Origin: SHZI01 sp964417725
GTDB taxonomy: Bacteria; Pseudomonadota; Gammaproteobacteria; Steroidobacterales; GCA-2729495
DNA length: 64,000 bases
Reading direction: 5' to 3'
Assembly (NCBI GenBank): GCA_964417725.1
Contig: CAYQIV010000004.1
Coordinates: 73,473-137,472 of the forward strand
A program made the position numbers and the translations under genes. This document shows, one piece after another, positions 16,646 through 25,181 of this stretch. The first letter of the stretch is position 1, and every line of letters begins with the position of its first letter. The notes below the pieces were generated by a model, which was given only the letters and a program-made list of their open reading frames with translations, had not been told where the DNA came from and did no database searches.

Positions 16646-17227
16646 ATGAACAGTCTGCAGATGATTCGCGGTTTCCGTTTGGCGGCGCTGGTTTCGGCCG
16701 CCGTCGTGTTCCTCGGGATGACCGGCCAGGCGCAGCTTGCGGTGGCCAGCACGCCGGATGGCGAGACGCCGGCCAACGAAGGGGTCTGCGATGTCCTCCA
16801 CGGCGGTACGCCGGGTCTTTACGGCCTGTGCGTTGCCTATTGCGAGGCGCAGGACCTCGACCATTTCGACAAGGACCCGCCCAACACGAAGATCCTCGCC
16901 AATTACCGCAAGAAGATGCGGGCGGGCGACCCTGACATGCCCTGCCTGCAGGTGCCCTGCCCGTGCTGGTCGGATGCGGAACTGGCCGCGATCTCCGCCG
17001 ACAGTGCCGCCGCAGCCTGCCCGCGGGCGACCAACAAGGTCCAGATCATCGATAACGCGCCGAAAACGCTGTTTGCCGAAGCCGACACCAGCGTTGGCCG
17101 GGAGCGTTGCCGTTACATCGACCTCAATTCGGCGCCGCCGGTGATCCGCAGCTTCCAGATCACGCCGGAGGAAGCGGCATCCTGCTACGCGGCGGTTTCC
17201 AGCAGTTGCGATGCACTTGGGCTGTGA
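16646..17227 (+). CDS. Cysteine-rich secreted protein of unknown function
   Basis: This 193-residue protein has a signal peptide of about 35 residues, then a mature domain with ten cysteines, including LCVAYCEAQD, CLQVPCPCW and SCYAAVSSSC. The even number suggests disulfides in the periplasm or outside the cell. I do not recognise the family. An AGGGGAA lies upstream of the ATG at 16646. It precedes a PEP-CTERM-type protein by about 50 bases, in the same direction, and may be transcribed with it. Function cannot be assigned. Confidence 0.7.
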   Translation: MNSLQMIRGFRLAALVSAAVVFLGMTGQAQLAVASTPDGETPANEGVCDVLHGGTPGLYGLCVAYCEAQDLDHFDKDPPNTKILANYRKKMRAGDPDMPCLQVPCPCWSDAELAAISADSAAAACPRATNKVQIIDNAPKTLFAEADTSVGRERCRYIDLNSAPPVIRSFQITPEEAASCYAAVSSSCDALGL

Positions 17228-17279
17228 GCCCCGGGTGCCGGAGGGGACGAGACATCATGGACAGGGGGAGACGATGACC

Positions 17280-17807
17280 ATGCACAGATCCACAACCGCC
17301 CGGTCGGCCCTTGCGCTGGCCGCCCTGCTCGGGATGACCGCAGTCGCACAGGCCGCGCCGGTCACCTACAACTACACTATCCTCGGCGACGTGCTGGTCG
17401 GAGACGAGACGTTCGCCAATGCATGGAACCTGACCGCCGGCGACGTGATCTCGGCGACGGGCACCTTCACGGCCGACCTCGGCACCATCGGCAATGAGAC
17501 CGGCACGGTGGTCTTCGGCCTTGGCGACACGATGCTGATCGACCTCCTTGGTGGGCAGACGCTGAGCGAGGCGGATGACACCGGTGGTCTGAGCCTGAGC
17601 TTCTCGGCCGGCCAGTTGACCGACTTCAACTTCATCAGTGCCGGCGGTGACTTCAATTCGAATTTCACCTCTTTCGACGATTTCGGCCTCCTGTTCGGCG
17701 AGTGGCAGACCGATGCGACGCTGGCGGTCATCCCCGTTCCGGCGGCAGCCTGGCTCTTCGGCGCCGGGCTGGCGAGCCTCGGCTTTTTGCGCCGGCGCGC
17801 CGGCTGA
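17280..17807 (+). CDS. PEP/VPLPA-CTERM sorted surface protein
   Basis: This 175-residue protein has an N-terminal signal peptide ending in AQAA and a beta-rich body low in cysteine. Its C-terminal sorting signal is IPVPAAAWLFGAGLASLGF followed by basic residues. That tripartite tail (VPxPA motif, helix, RRR) is recognised by exosortase in Gram-negative bacteria that make extracellular polysaccharide. No exosortase gene is in the window, so it must be elsewhere. The start could be at 17274 or 17280; GGAG nine bases before 17280 favours the latter. The gene is followed by a clear terminator. Confidence 0.85.
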   Translation: MHRSTTARSALALAALLGMTAVAQAAPVTYNYTILGDVLVGDETFANAWNLTAGDVISATGTFTADLGTIGNETGTVVFGLGDTMLIDLLGGQTLSEADDTGGLSLSFSAGQLTDFNFISAGGDFNSNFTSFDDFGLLFGEWQTDATLAVIPVPAAAWLFGAGLASLGFLRRRAG

Positions 17808-17834
17808 GCCTCAGGGCGCCGACGGCAACGACAG

Positions 17835-17864
17835 GGGCCGCCAAGGGGCGGCCCTTTTCCTTTT
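17835..17864 (+). terminator. Factor-independent terminator after the PEP-CTERM gene
   Basis: A perfect 8-base stem (GGGCCGCC/GGCGGCCC) with an AAGG loop is followed by TTTTCCTTTT. It lies 27 bases after the stop of the PEP-CTERM gene and ends plus-strand transcription before the convergent Sco gene. Confidence 0.85.
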
Positions 17865-17920
17865 CGGAGGTACCATCCGGATCAGGATGGCGAAGACGGC
17901 CCGTCCGCCGCCGTTGCCGT

Positions 17921-18577
17921 CTACCCGCCCAGCCAGCGCCTGAGCCGGTCGAAACGCTCAAGCATGTTCTGCGGATTGTGGGGTGCCGACAGCGCGCCCA
18001 CGGCGCGCCCGTCTGGCCCGAGGACCATCACCGAGCTGGTGTGGCTGAGTTCACGCAGCCCGTCTTCGTTGGTCGTTTCGATGCGCATCACCATCAGCGA
18101 GCGGCCGAGTGCATCGATCGCCTCCATCGAACCTGAGAGACCGATGAAATCCTCGTCGTAGAAGCCGAGATAGCTGGCGATGTCGGCCGGCGTGTCGTGT
18201 TCCGGATCGAGCGTGACGAAGATGAAGCGATGCCGGGTGGCGTCCGGGTCGCGGGCGATCATGGCACGCCTGAGGTCACGCAGTGCCAGGAGGGTCATCG
18301 GGCAGACGTCGGGGCACTGCAGGTAGCCGAAGAACACGAAGCTCCAGCGTCCGTGGAGGACGGCGGGATCGAAAGCCCTGCCGTGCTGGTCGATCAGGTC
18401 GCGGGCGACGATCTCCCGCGGTTCAGGCCACAGCGATGCCCGCACTTCCGGCGGCGCCGCCGCCCAGCCGCCTGCCGGCCCGGTCTGGCGCTGGCTGGCC
18501 CAGAAGGCGGCCAGCAGCACCGTCCCGGTCAGCCCGACGGCGAGGGGCAGCAGCCTGCGCCGGCGGGAAACGGTCAT
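17921..18577 (-). CDS. SCO1/SenC family copper chaperone
   Basis: This 218-residue membrane-anchored protein has one N-terminal helix after a run of arginines and a thioredoxin-like domain. The copper site is QCPDVC with the distal histidine in ELSHTSSVMVL. It delivers copper to, or reduces, the CuA centre of cytochrome oxidases. It is a second, more standard Sco than the one at 9868 and lacks that protein's C-terminal helix. The start is taken at 18577; an upstream in-frame ATG at 18619 would overlap the cytochrome gene. It follows a small cytochrome c gene, a common pairing. Confidence 0.9.
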   Translation of the reverse strand: MTVSRRRRLLPLAVGLTGTVLLAAFWASQRQTGPAGGWAAAPPEVRASLWPEPREIVARDLIDQHGRAFDPAVLHGRWSFVFFGYLQCPDVCPMTLLALRDLRRAMIARDPDATRHRFIFVTLDPEHDTPADIASYLGFYDEDFIGLSGSMEAIDALGRSLMVMRIETTNEDGLRELSHTSSVMVLGPDGRAVGALSAPHNPQNMLERFDRLRRWLGG

Positions 18578-18587
18578 CTTCCGCGTG

Positions 18588-18935
18588 TCAGTCGAGCGTG
18601 CGGATATAGGCGATGACATCCTGCGTCTGCTGCTCGTTCAGCGAGTGGCCGAAGGGCGTCATCATCGGCGACTTGCCGACCGCGGCACCGCCCTTGGTGA
18701 TGATGGTGGCGAGGTAGGTATCATCGACCGATTTCTGCCAGGCGGCGTCGGCGAAATTGCGCGGCTTGACGGGCAGGCCGCCGGCGGCCGGGCCATCGCC
18801 CTTGCCGGTCGGACCGTGGCAGGTCGAGCACAGCTGCTTGAAGCGGGTCTCGCCCGCGGCGGCATCGCCGGCGACGGCCTGGCCGGTCATCGTGACCAGC
18901 ATCCCGGTGGCACACAAGATGGACAGTAAACGCAT
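18588..18935 (-). CDS. Small periplasmic cytochrome c (class I)
   Basis: This 115-residue monoheme cytochrome c has a signal peptide ending in AVAG. The heme-binding motif is CSTCH near residue 36, and a methionine in SPMMTPFG is a likely axial ligand. The C-terminal helix NEQQTQDVIAYIRTLD is typical of the fold. It probably shuttles electrons to or from periplasmic oxidases or dehydrogenases. It lies just upstream of a Sco gene on the minus strand and diverges from the PCuAC gene. Confidence 0.9.
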   Translation of the reverse strand: MRLLSILCATGMLVTMTGQAVAGDAAAGETRFKQLCSTCHGPTGKGDGPAAGGLPVKPRNFADAAWQKSVDDTYLATIITKGGAAVGKSPMMTPFGHSLNEQQTQDVIAYIRTLD

Positions 18936-19097
18936 TGCGAGATCCCTCTGTCTGAAGGCAGGTTCAAAAGCGACCGGTCAGCGCCCTGCGATACGCTGCC
19001 GATGGTGACCGGCGAGGCCGGAATGGCGCCGGATCTTAGCAGATCGTGGCGACACTCAGGCACAATGCACACCGCCCGGTTCACGAAAAGCGGCATC

Positions 19098-19589
19098 ATG
19101 CGTATATCTACTGATTTCCGCCGCAGCGCCCTGCACTGCTTCCTGCTGCTGTGCGTTGGCATCGCCCTGTCCGCCGCCGGGACTGCGCAGGCCGGGGGTG
19201 AGCCGCTGCACGTCCAGTCGGCCTGGATCCGCGAAGCGCCACCGACGGCGAAGGCGCTGGGCGGTTTCATGGTGCTGCACAACATGTCGCGCCGCGAGCG
19301 CGTGCTGCAAGGCGCGGAAAGCCCGGTTTTTTCCCGCGTGATGATCCACCAGACCGTCGAGCAGGCGGGGCTGGCGCAAATGCGGCACCTCGCCACGGTC
19401 ACGCTTGCGCCGGGTCAGTCGCTGGCCTTCGAACCCGGCGGCTACCACCTCATGCTGATGCAGCCGGTCCGACCGCTTGTGGCGGGTGACGAAGTGCCGG
19501 TCGTGTTGCACTTCGCGGACGGCATGCGCCAGACGGTGACGTTCACAGTGCGACGTGACGCGGCACAGGCGCGTCCGCACGCCCATTGA
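19098..19589 (+). CDS. PCuAC family periplasmic copper chaperone
   Basis: This 163-residue protein has a signal peptide (residues about 1-32, ending in AQAG) and a cupredoxin-like PCuAC domain. Its histidines and methionines include VLHNMS, RVMIHQ, MRHLA and the PGGYHLMLM segment that defines the family. PCuAC proteins carry Cu(I) to cytochrome oxidase, often together with Sco. The Sco-cytochrome c pair on the opposite strand fits that role. The start at 19098 is preferred; upstream in-frame ATGs at 19002 and 19065 add unlikely residues. Confidence 0.88.
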   Translation: MRISTDFRRSALHCFLLLCVGIALSAAGTAQAGGEPLHVQSAWIREAPPTAKALGGFMVLHNMSRRERVLQGAESPVFSRVMIHQTVEQAGLAQMRHLATVTLAPGQSLAFEPGGYHLMLMQPVRPLVAGDEVPVVLHFADGMRQTVTFTVRRDAAQARPHAH

Positions 19590-19610
19590 TCGGCCCCGGA
19601 TGACGCCGCT

Positions 19611-20582
19611 TCAGGGTGACTGCGCCTCGAAAACCATGATGCGCAGCGCGCCGCCGCCCTGGTAGACCAGCCCGAGGCGGCCGTTGAGGAATCGGTAGCG
19701 GCTCGCCGTGACGAGTTGTTCGGTGAAGCGCTGCTCGACGGCCTGTATCGCTTCGCTGCAGGCGGTTTCGCCCGTCACGATTTCCGTGATCGACAGGTCC
19801 CCCGGTAAATCGCCGGCCACCGTGGTGGCCGTGAACGCATTGCACCCGGTGAAACCCTCGAGACGGTCCCCGCTGACACGGAAGGCCGGTGCCGCGGTGG
19901 TGTCTTCGAGGGGTTCGCGAAGGTCCCACTGGCGCAGGACCCAGCGGGGCCCGGCGAGCGTTGCCAGCGACAGCCGGCCAACCTGCTCCGGCGCCGCTTC
20001 GACCAGCGCCCCGTCGACCAGACGGAATGGCCGCGTGGCCAGCTCCCCCGGACAACATGCTGCATCGTCGCTGCCGGCCTGCACGACGTCGAGCAGCAGG
20101 CGACCGTCGCTGATCCGGCCGCTACGCAACTCGACGCGGTCGCCGAGCAGCAGGGTGGCGACATTGCGCAGGCCGTCGTCGATGCGCCGTACGACGGCCA
20201 GATGGATGAAATTCCCGGCATCGCCGCCACGCTCGGCGACAAGTACGACGGCCTCTTCGGTGCCATCGCCATCGAGATCGCCGGTGACGAGGAAATCGCG
20301 CATCAAGTGCACGGTGACCTGCCCGGCCTCGACGCCCTCACCCGGCGATTGCCACAGGCCGCTCGTCAAGGTCACGGGCATGGTGCTGAGGCGCAGGCCG
20401 GTATAGGTGGCGTTGCGCAATTCGTTGAGTGTCGGCGTCCCCGTCGGCGTTTCCACCGGCACATCCGTCGGTGTGCGGCCGGGTGCGGGGCGTGGTGTGG
20501 CAGGGTCGGGCTCCGCCGCCCGCTCGCATCCCGTCACCGCGATGGTGATCCACAACAGTGACAGGCTTGCCAGGCGTTTCAT
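19611..20582 (-). CDS. Lipoprotein with C-terminal META domain
   Basis: This 323-residue protein has a lipoprotein signal with lipobox AVTGC. A proline/threonine-rich linker follows, then a middle domain with a calcium-like DLDGDGTEEAVVL loop. The C-terminal META (HslJ-like) domain contains FTGCNAFTATTVAGD and later TGETACSE. META domains occur in heat-inducible or motility-linked envelope proteins with unclear function. The start overlaps the upstream YyaL-type gene stop by four bases (ATGA), so they share a transcript. Confidence 0.8.
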   Translation of the reverse strand: MKRLASLSLLWITIAVTGCERAAEPDPATPRPAPGRTPTDVPVETPTGTPTLNELRNATYTGLRLSTMPVTLTSGLWQSPGEGVEAGQVTVHLMRDFLVTGDLDGDGTEEAVVLVAERGGDAGNFIHLAVVRRIDDGLRNVATLLLGDRVELRSGRISDGRLLLDVVQAGSDDAACCPGELATRPFRLVDGALVEAAPEQVGRLSLATLAGPRWVLRQWDLREPLEDTTAAPAFRVSGDRLEGFTGCNAFTATTVAGDLPGDLSITEIVTGETACSEAIQAVEQRFTEQLVTASRYRFLNGRLGLVYQGGGALRIMVFEAQSP

Positions 20583-22672
20583 GGTTGCCCTCCCGGGCGC
20601 TCGTTGTCGGCCAGTGCGGCGGCCAGCGCCGTCGCGCTGTCTATCGGTGGTTCGCAGTGTGCCCCACGGCACAGGTAGGCGATGGGCGCATCGCTGCGGG
20701 CCTGGCGCGCCGCGAGCGCGACGGGCAGGGGGCCGGCGTCCACCGGTATCGCGTAGACCAATCGCCGCGGGTGCCACGCGCCGCGCGCCAGCCGCGCCCA
20801 GGCCTCGGCCTCGGCGCCATCGCCGCGGATGATGATGATGTCCGGCGGCGCGAGGTGTGCCTCGAGCGCGTTGAGCAGCGACGGGTGGGCCAGCGGTTGC
20901 TCAAGCAGTGCCGGCCAGGCGATGCGCAGGGTCCGCTCGGCGCTGCGCAGGTAGCGCGGTTCGCTGACCAGATGACCGAGCCGCGCCAGGGCGAAGGCGG
21001 CGATGCCGTTGCCCGAGGGCAGTGACTCGTCGGCCAGTGGCCGTTGCCGGTGCAGGAGCACTTCGTGATCATGCGGGGTGAAGTAGAAACCGCCGTCATC
21101 GCGGTCCTCGAACAGCGCGAGCAGCTGCTCCGCGGTCGCCACCGCCTGGTTGAAGTGGCGCGTGCTCCAGCGCGACTGCAGCAGTTCGAGCAGTGCATCG
21201 AGCAGAAAGGCGTGGTCGTCGAGCCAGGCGTGGAAGCGTGCCCGGCCGCCGGCCCATGTGGCATGCAGACGGCCATCGATGGTCATCTGCGCGGCAATGA
21301 AGTCGGCGGTCTGCGCCGCGGCGTCAGTCAGGTCCGGTCTGTCGAGGACGCGCCCGGCGATCGCCAGGCCGCGGATCATCATGGCATTCCATCCGGTGAG
21401 GACCTTGTCGTCGCGCGCCGGGCGCGTGCGCGCGCTGCGCGCGCGGTAAAGCGCGTCGCGCGCGGCGTTCAGCCGGCGCCGCACGGTGGACACGGGCTGC
21501 GCCATCTCCCTGGCCAGCGCGTCGACCGGTTGGCAGATGCGCAAATGCCAGGCCTGGCTGCCGTGATGCGGGTCTTCGAAGTTGGCCGGCCCGTCGAGGC
21601 CATAGTGGCGGGACACGAGGGCGCAGTCGTCGGCCTCGAGCACGGCGCGGACTGCGTCCGGTGTCCACAAATAGTGGCGGCCTTCGGCGCCTTCGCTGTC
21701 GGCATCGAGGCTGGCGCAGAAGCCGCCGCCCTCGAGGCGCATCTCGTCGAGGGCCCAGCCGGCGATGTCCTCGGCCACCTCGCGGTAGTCCCCATCGCCG
21801 GTGATGCCGTGGAATGCGGCATAGAGCGCCAGCAGCGCGCCATTGTCGTAGAGCATCTTCTCGAAGTGCGGAATGCCCCAGTGGCGGTCGACCGAGTAAC
21901 GGTAAAACCCGCCGCTGACATGGTCACGCAGGCCGCCGCTGGCCATGCGCGACAATGACAGCGCGACGAGATAGAGCGCTTCCCTGTCGGGTGTTTCATC
22001 GTGTGCCGTGCCATGCCAGTGGCGCAGCAGCCGTTCGAGCAGGGCCGGCTGGGGGAACTTGGGTGCCCCACCGAAACCGCCGGCCTCGCGGTCGGCGCGC
22101 TCGGCGGCGATCTGACGGAAGGCGGCCAGCGGCCGGCGGTCGAGGGCCCCGCCCTGTGCCGCGCCGGGCTCGAGTTGCCGCAACGCTTCGCGCAGCGCGC
22201 CGGCCTGGCCGCGCACGCTGTCGGCATGCGTGGCATAGAACGTGGCGACGCGCTGGATGACATCGCGAAAAGCCGGCATTCCGTAGCGTGGTTCGTCGGG
22301 GAAATAGGTGCCACCGAAGAAGGGCACCTGCTCGTCATGCGTCAGGAACATCGTCAGCGGCCAGCCGCCCGGGCGCTGCGCGATCAGGTAATGGGCAGAC
22401 TGGTACAGGCGGTCGAGGTCGGGGCGCTCCTCGCGGTCGACCTTGATGTTGACGAACAAGGTGTTCATCAGCTGTGCCGTTGCCGCATCCTCGAAGGACT
22501 CGTGGGCCATGACATGGCACCAGTGGCAGGCCGAATAGCCGATCGAGAGCAGGATGGGCTTGCCCGACTGCTTCGCGAGTGCCAGGGCCTCGGCGCCCCA
22601 GGGGTGCCAGTCGACCGGGTTGCCGGCGTGCTGCCGCAGGTACGGGCTGGTTTCGCCGCCAAGCCGGTTCAT
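20579..22672 (-). CDS. Thioredoxin-domain protein of the YyaL/DUF255 family
   Basis: This 697-residue protein begins with the DUF255 thioredoxin-like domain: NRLGGETSPYLRQHAGNPVDW, then a CHWCH motif within GYSACHWCHVMAHESFED near residue 50. The rest is an alpha/alpha-barrel resembling six-hairpin glycosidases. Homologues include B. subtilis YyaL and human SPATA20, with no firmly known substrate. The start at 22672 fits the family N-terminus exactly; the extra frame up to 22816 is low complexity. It is coupled to the META lipoprotein downstream. Confidence 0.9.
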   Translation of the reverse strand: MNRLGGETSPYLRQHAGNPVDWHPWGAEALALAKQSGKPILLSIGYSACHWCHVMAHESFEDAATAQLMNTLFVNIKVDREERPDLDRLYQSAHYLIAQRPGGWPLTMFLTHDEQVPFFGGTYFPDEPRYGMPAFRDVIQRVATFYATHADSVRGQAGALREALRQLEPGAAQGGALDRRPLAAFRQIAAERADREAGGFGGAPKFPQPALLERLLRHWHGTAHDETPDREALYLVALSLSRMASGGLRDHVSGGFYRYSVDRHWGIPHFEKMLYDNGALLALYAAFHGITGDGDYREVAEDIAGWALDEMRLEGGGFCASLDADSEGAEGRHYLWTPDAVRAVLEADDCALVSRHYGLDGPANFEDPHHGSQAWHLRICQPVDALAREMAQPVSTVRRRLNAARDALYRARSARTRPARDDKVLTGWNAMMIRGLAIAGRVLDRPDLTDAAAQTADFIAAQMTIDGRLHATWAGGRARFHAWLDDHAFLLDALLELLQSRWSTRHFNQAVATAEQLLALFEDRDDGGFYFTPHDHEVLLHRQRPLADESLPSGNGIAAFALARLGHLVSEPRYLRSAERTLRIAWPALLEQPLAHPSLLNALEAHLAPPDIIIIRGDGAEAEAWARLARGAWHPRRLVYAIPVDAGPLPVALAARQARSDAPIAYLCRGAHCEPPIDSATALAAALADNERPGGQP

Positions 22673-22721
22673 GCCGGATGCGGGGCGCCGGCCCCGCGGT
22701 GGTCGGGGCCGGCGCGGGGGC

Positions 22722-23489
22722 TCATACGCGGTAGCTCGTGGCGGTGCGCGCGTCGTCGATCCGGTTGGGCGGATAGCTGGCCCACTTGTCCTCGTAGTAG
22801 CGCATGCGCAGGTCACCGGCTGACTGCCGGTTGAAGGTCAGGTAGATGTTGCGGCGAGGCCGGTCGCTGGTGTTGGGCGGCGAACCGTGGGGCACGTAGC
22901 AGTCGAAGAAGACCGCGTCGCCGGGGTCGGCCTCGATCAGCTGGTAGTCCTCGGCCGGCTCCCAGGGCGGGTCGGCGTCGGTCAGCGGCTGCCACTCCGG
23001 TGTCATCAGCCCGCGTTCGTACTTGCCGTTGGCGAGGAAGGACAGCGCGGCGTTGTCGCGCCGGTTGGCGTCGATGGCCACGGCCATGGTGATGAAGAAG
23101 TCCGTGTAGCGGTTCCAGCCCGCCGCCTGATCCTGATGAAGCTTGTCGGCCCGGCACCCCGGCAGCTTGTAGTTGATCTTTTCCTTGAAGAGCATCGGCG
23201 ACTCGCCGAGCAGGCCGGCAAGGGTCTCCATGACCGGCGGCGAGAGCATCAGGCGGGTCATCTCCGGGTTGTGCTCGCCGAGGATGTACTCGACGCGCAC
23301 GAGAATCGGTTCGCCGGTGACGGGGCTGCTTTCGTAGTAGCAGGCCTCTTTGCCGGCGCCGGGTTTGCTGTCGCGCAGGGCATCAAGCCAGTCGGACAGG
23401 CGTCGCACCGCCCCGGGGTCGTAGAGGCCGCGCTGGACGATGTAGCCGCGCTGGCGGAATTCGCTGATCTGGGTGTCGCTCAGGGCCAT
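22722..23489 (-). CDS. Phytanoyl-CoA dioxygenase family protein
   Basis: This 255-residue Fe(II)/2-oxoglutarate oxygenase has the facial triad: HQD in DKLHQDQAAGWN and the distal histidine in YVPHGSPPNTS. A downstream arginine in RRNIYLTF could bind 2-oxoglutarate. PhyH proteins in bacteria hydroxylate diverse small molecules, including ectoine and secondary metabolites, so the substrate is unknown. It is flanked by unrelated genes on the same strand and appears to be a single-gene unit. Confidence 0.88.
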   Translation of the reverse strand: MALSDTQISEFRQRGYIVQRGLYDPGAVRRLSDWLDALRDSKPGAGKEACYYESSPVTGEPILVRVEYILGEHNPEMTRLMLSPPVMETLAGLLGESPMLFKEKINYKLPGCRADKLHQDQAAGWNRYTDFFITMAVAIDANRRDNAALSFLANGKYERGLMTPEWQPLTDADPPWEPAEDYQLIEADPGDAVFFDCYVPHGSPPNTSDRPRRNIYLTFNRQSAGDLRMRYYEDKWASYPPNRIDDARTATSYRV

Positions 23490-23553
23490 GGTCTCGGTCT
23501 CCCGCCGCGCCGGCGGCCATCGAAAGACGGGAATGATACCGGGATCCGGGGCG

Positions 23554-24525
23554 CTACGGCGCCGGCACCCAGATCTCCACGGCGTGGTTGACCGGCCGGG
23601 CCGCCATCAGGAAGGTGTAGATGGCGCCGAGGTCCGCCTCGCTCATGCCGGCGTACTGGGTCCATGACATCAGCGTATTGAAGCCGTCGTCGCCGGAGGG
23701 CCGGGCCTGGGCTTCGTCACTGGCGTGAGCCTTGAAGCGGGCGATGAAATCGGCCTCGCTCCAGCGGCCGATGCCCGTATCGGGGTCCGGTGAGATGTTG
23801 GCCGAGTAGAGCATGCCGTCGCGCATCGGGAAGGCGTGGCCCCCGGCCAGCGTCTTCTCCTCGATGATGGCCTGCTGCGCGTCGACCGGCGTATGGCACC
23901 AGATGCAGCCGCCGAGGGTCGCCAGGTAACGCCCGTAGGCCATGCGGTCGTCGCGGTCGACGGGCCGGAAATCCGGCGTCTTCGGCATCACGTTGACGAT
24001 GAAGTTGAGCGGGAAGTCGAGCTGGTGGCGGGGGACGGCGTTGTCGATGGGCGCCAGGGTGCGCAGGTAGGCGACGATGGCGTGGGCATCGCCCTCGTCC
24101 ATGAAACGGTAGGCGTCGTAGGGCATGAGCGGGAAGAGGGCGTGGCCATCGCGGCTGATGCCGCCGGCCATGGCGCGCAGCACTTCGCCGTCACGCCAGT
24201 CGCCGAGGGCGGCCGGCGTGATGTTCTTCGAGATCACGATGCCGGGGAAGCCGCTCTGCGCATCGAAGCGCTCGCCGCCACGGCCCAGCGTGCCCGGGCG
24301 GATCGGTCCGGAAAAAAAACGCCAGTCACGCGTCGAGTGGCAGTCCATGCAGACGGCGACATGGTGGGCGAGGTAGCGGCCGCGCTCGATCGCCTCGGGC
24401 GTGCCCGCGACCTGAACCTCGGGTACGGGCATGTCGCGGGGCAGGACCAGCCCGAACCAGGCAAAGAAACCCGCCGTGGCGAGCGCCAGCAGCGTGACCA
24501 CGGCGATGATGATCTTGCGCAACAC
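23554..24525 (-). CDS. Membrane-anchored diheme cytochrome c
   Basis: This 323-residue protein starts with one membrane helix (IIIAVVTLLALATAGFFAWF) and has two cytochrome c domains with CMDCH and CIWCH heme motifs. It resembles the cytochrome c subunits of alcohol and aldehyde dehydrogenases, but no dehydrogenase gene is adjacent. The GTG start at 24525 is supported by GGAG seven bases upstream and a signal anchor directly after it; the ATG at 24687 is not. A run of eight T residues in the coding strand near 24310-24318 lies between the two heme motifs' codons but keeps the frame. Confidence 0.85.
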   Translation of the reverse strand: MLRKIIIAVVTLLALATAGFFAWFGLVLPRDMPVPEVQVAGTPEAIERGRYLAHHVAVCMDCHSTRDWRFFSGPIRPGTLGRGGERFDAQSGFPGIVISKNITPAALGDWRDGEVLRAMAGGISRDGHALFPLMPYDAYRFMDEGDAHAIVAYLRTLAPIDNAVPRHQLDFPLNFIVNVMPKTPDFRPVDRDDRMAYGRYLATLGGCIWCHTPVDAQQAIIEEKTLAGGHAFPMRDGMLYSANISPDPDTGIGRWSEADFIARFKAHASDEAQARPSGDDGFNTLMSWTQYAGMSEADLGAIYTFLMAARPVNHAVEIWVPAP

Positions 24526-24701
24526 GGGGCAACTCCAGAGACTGGCCTGCGGGCGATGATAGCCCGGCCACCATCCCCCCTGCGGCAGTTGACCGCAATC
24601 GCCCGCGGGCTGGACACTGGCAGCGGCGCTATGCTGGATCCGCCAGCGGTGGGCGATCGGCGACCCGACGGGGCATTCCCGGGGCAAATTGGAGGGTGAT
24701 G

Positions 24702-25181
24702 ATGAACGGATGGCGCAGCGTGGTGATCATGGTTTCCGGGCTTCTGGCGGGCGTCCCGGCGCTGGCCGGCGACGCCACGGATTTTTCCGGCACATGGACA
24801 CTGAACAACAAGAAGGGTGCCAATCTCGGCATGGTGGCGATGGTCAAGGAAGACATCGCCATACGCCAGGACGCCAACAGCCTGGTGATCGACTTCACCT
24901 CGCGGTTCATGGGCAACACGACCCGGCGCCAGGTCAGCTACGACCTGACCGGCAAGCCGGCCGAGAACGAAAGCGCGATGGGTGACCGCTCCGAGACGGT
25001 GGCGCGCTGGGATGACGGGCGACTGGTCGTGACATGGACCAGCGAAGGTGCGATCGCCGGTTCGAAGGTCGTCAAGACGGAAACCCGCGCCCTGTCGGCG
25101 GACGGCGGGACGATGACCGTCACCATGGAGCGCCCCGGCAAGCCGCCCATGGAGATGGTGTACGAAAAGCAGGAGCCGTGA
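24702..25181 (+). CDS. Secreted protein of unknown function upstream of an ABC exporter
   Basis: This 159-residue protein has a signal peptide ending in ALAG and a beta-rich mature domain (FSGTWTLNNKKG, SLVIDFTSRFMG, RLVVTWTSEGA) that looks like a small lipocalin-like barrel. I do not recognise a named family. Of three tandem start codons (24696, 24699, 24702), the last is best spaced from GGAGGG. It overlaps the adaptor gene start by four bases (GTGA), so it belongs to the same transcript as the MacAB-like exporter and may handle its substrate. Confidence 0.75.
   Translation: MNGWRSVVIMVSGLLAGVPALAGDATDFSGTWTLNNKKGANLGMVAMVKEDIAIRQDANSLVIDFTSRFMGNTTRRQVSYDLTGKPAENESAMGDRSETVARWDDGRLVVTWTSEGAIAGSKVVKTETRALSADGGTMTVTMERPGKPPMEMVYEKQEP

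Noticed and set aside
24310..24318. Possible frameshift at an eight-base homopolymer in the diheme cytochrome gene
   Set aside because: The frame continues correctly on both sides, with both heme motifs and the normal C-terminus, so there is no sign of disruption.
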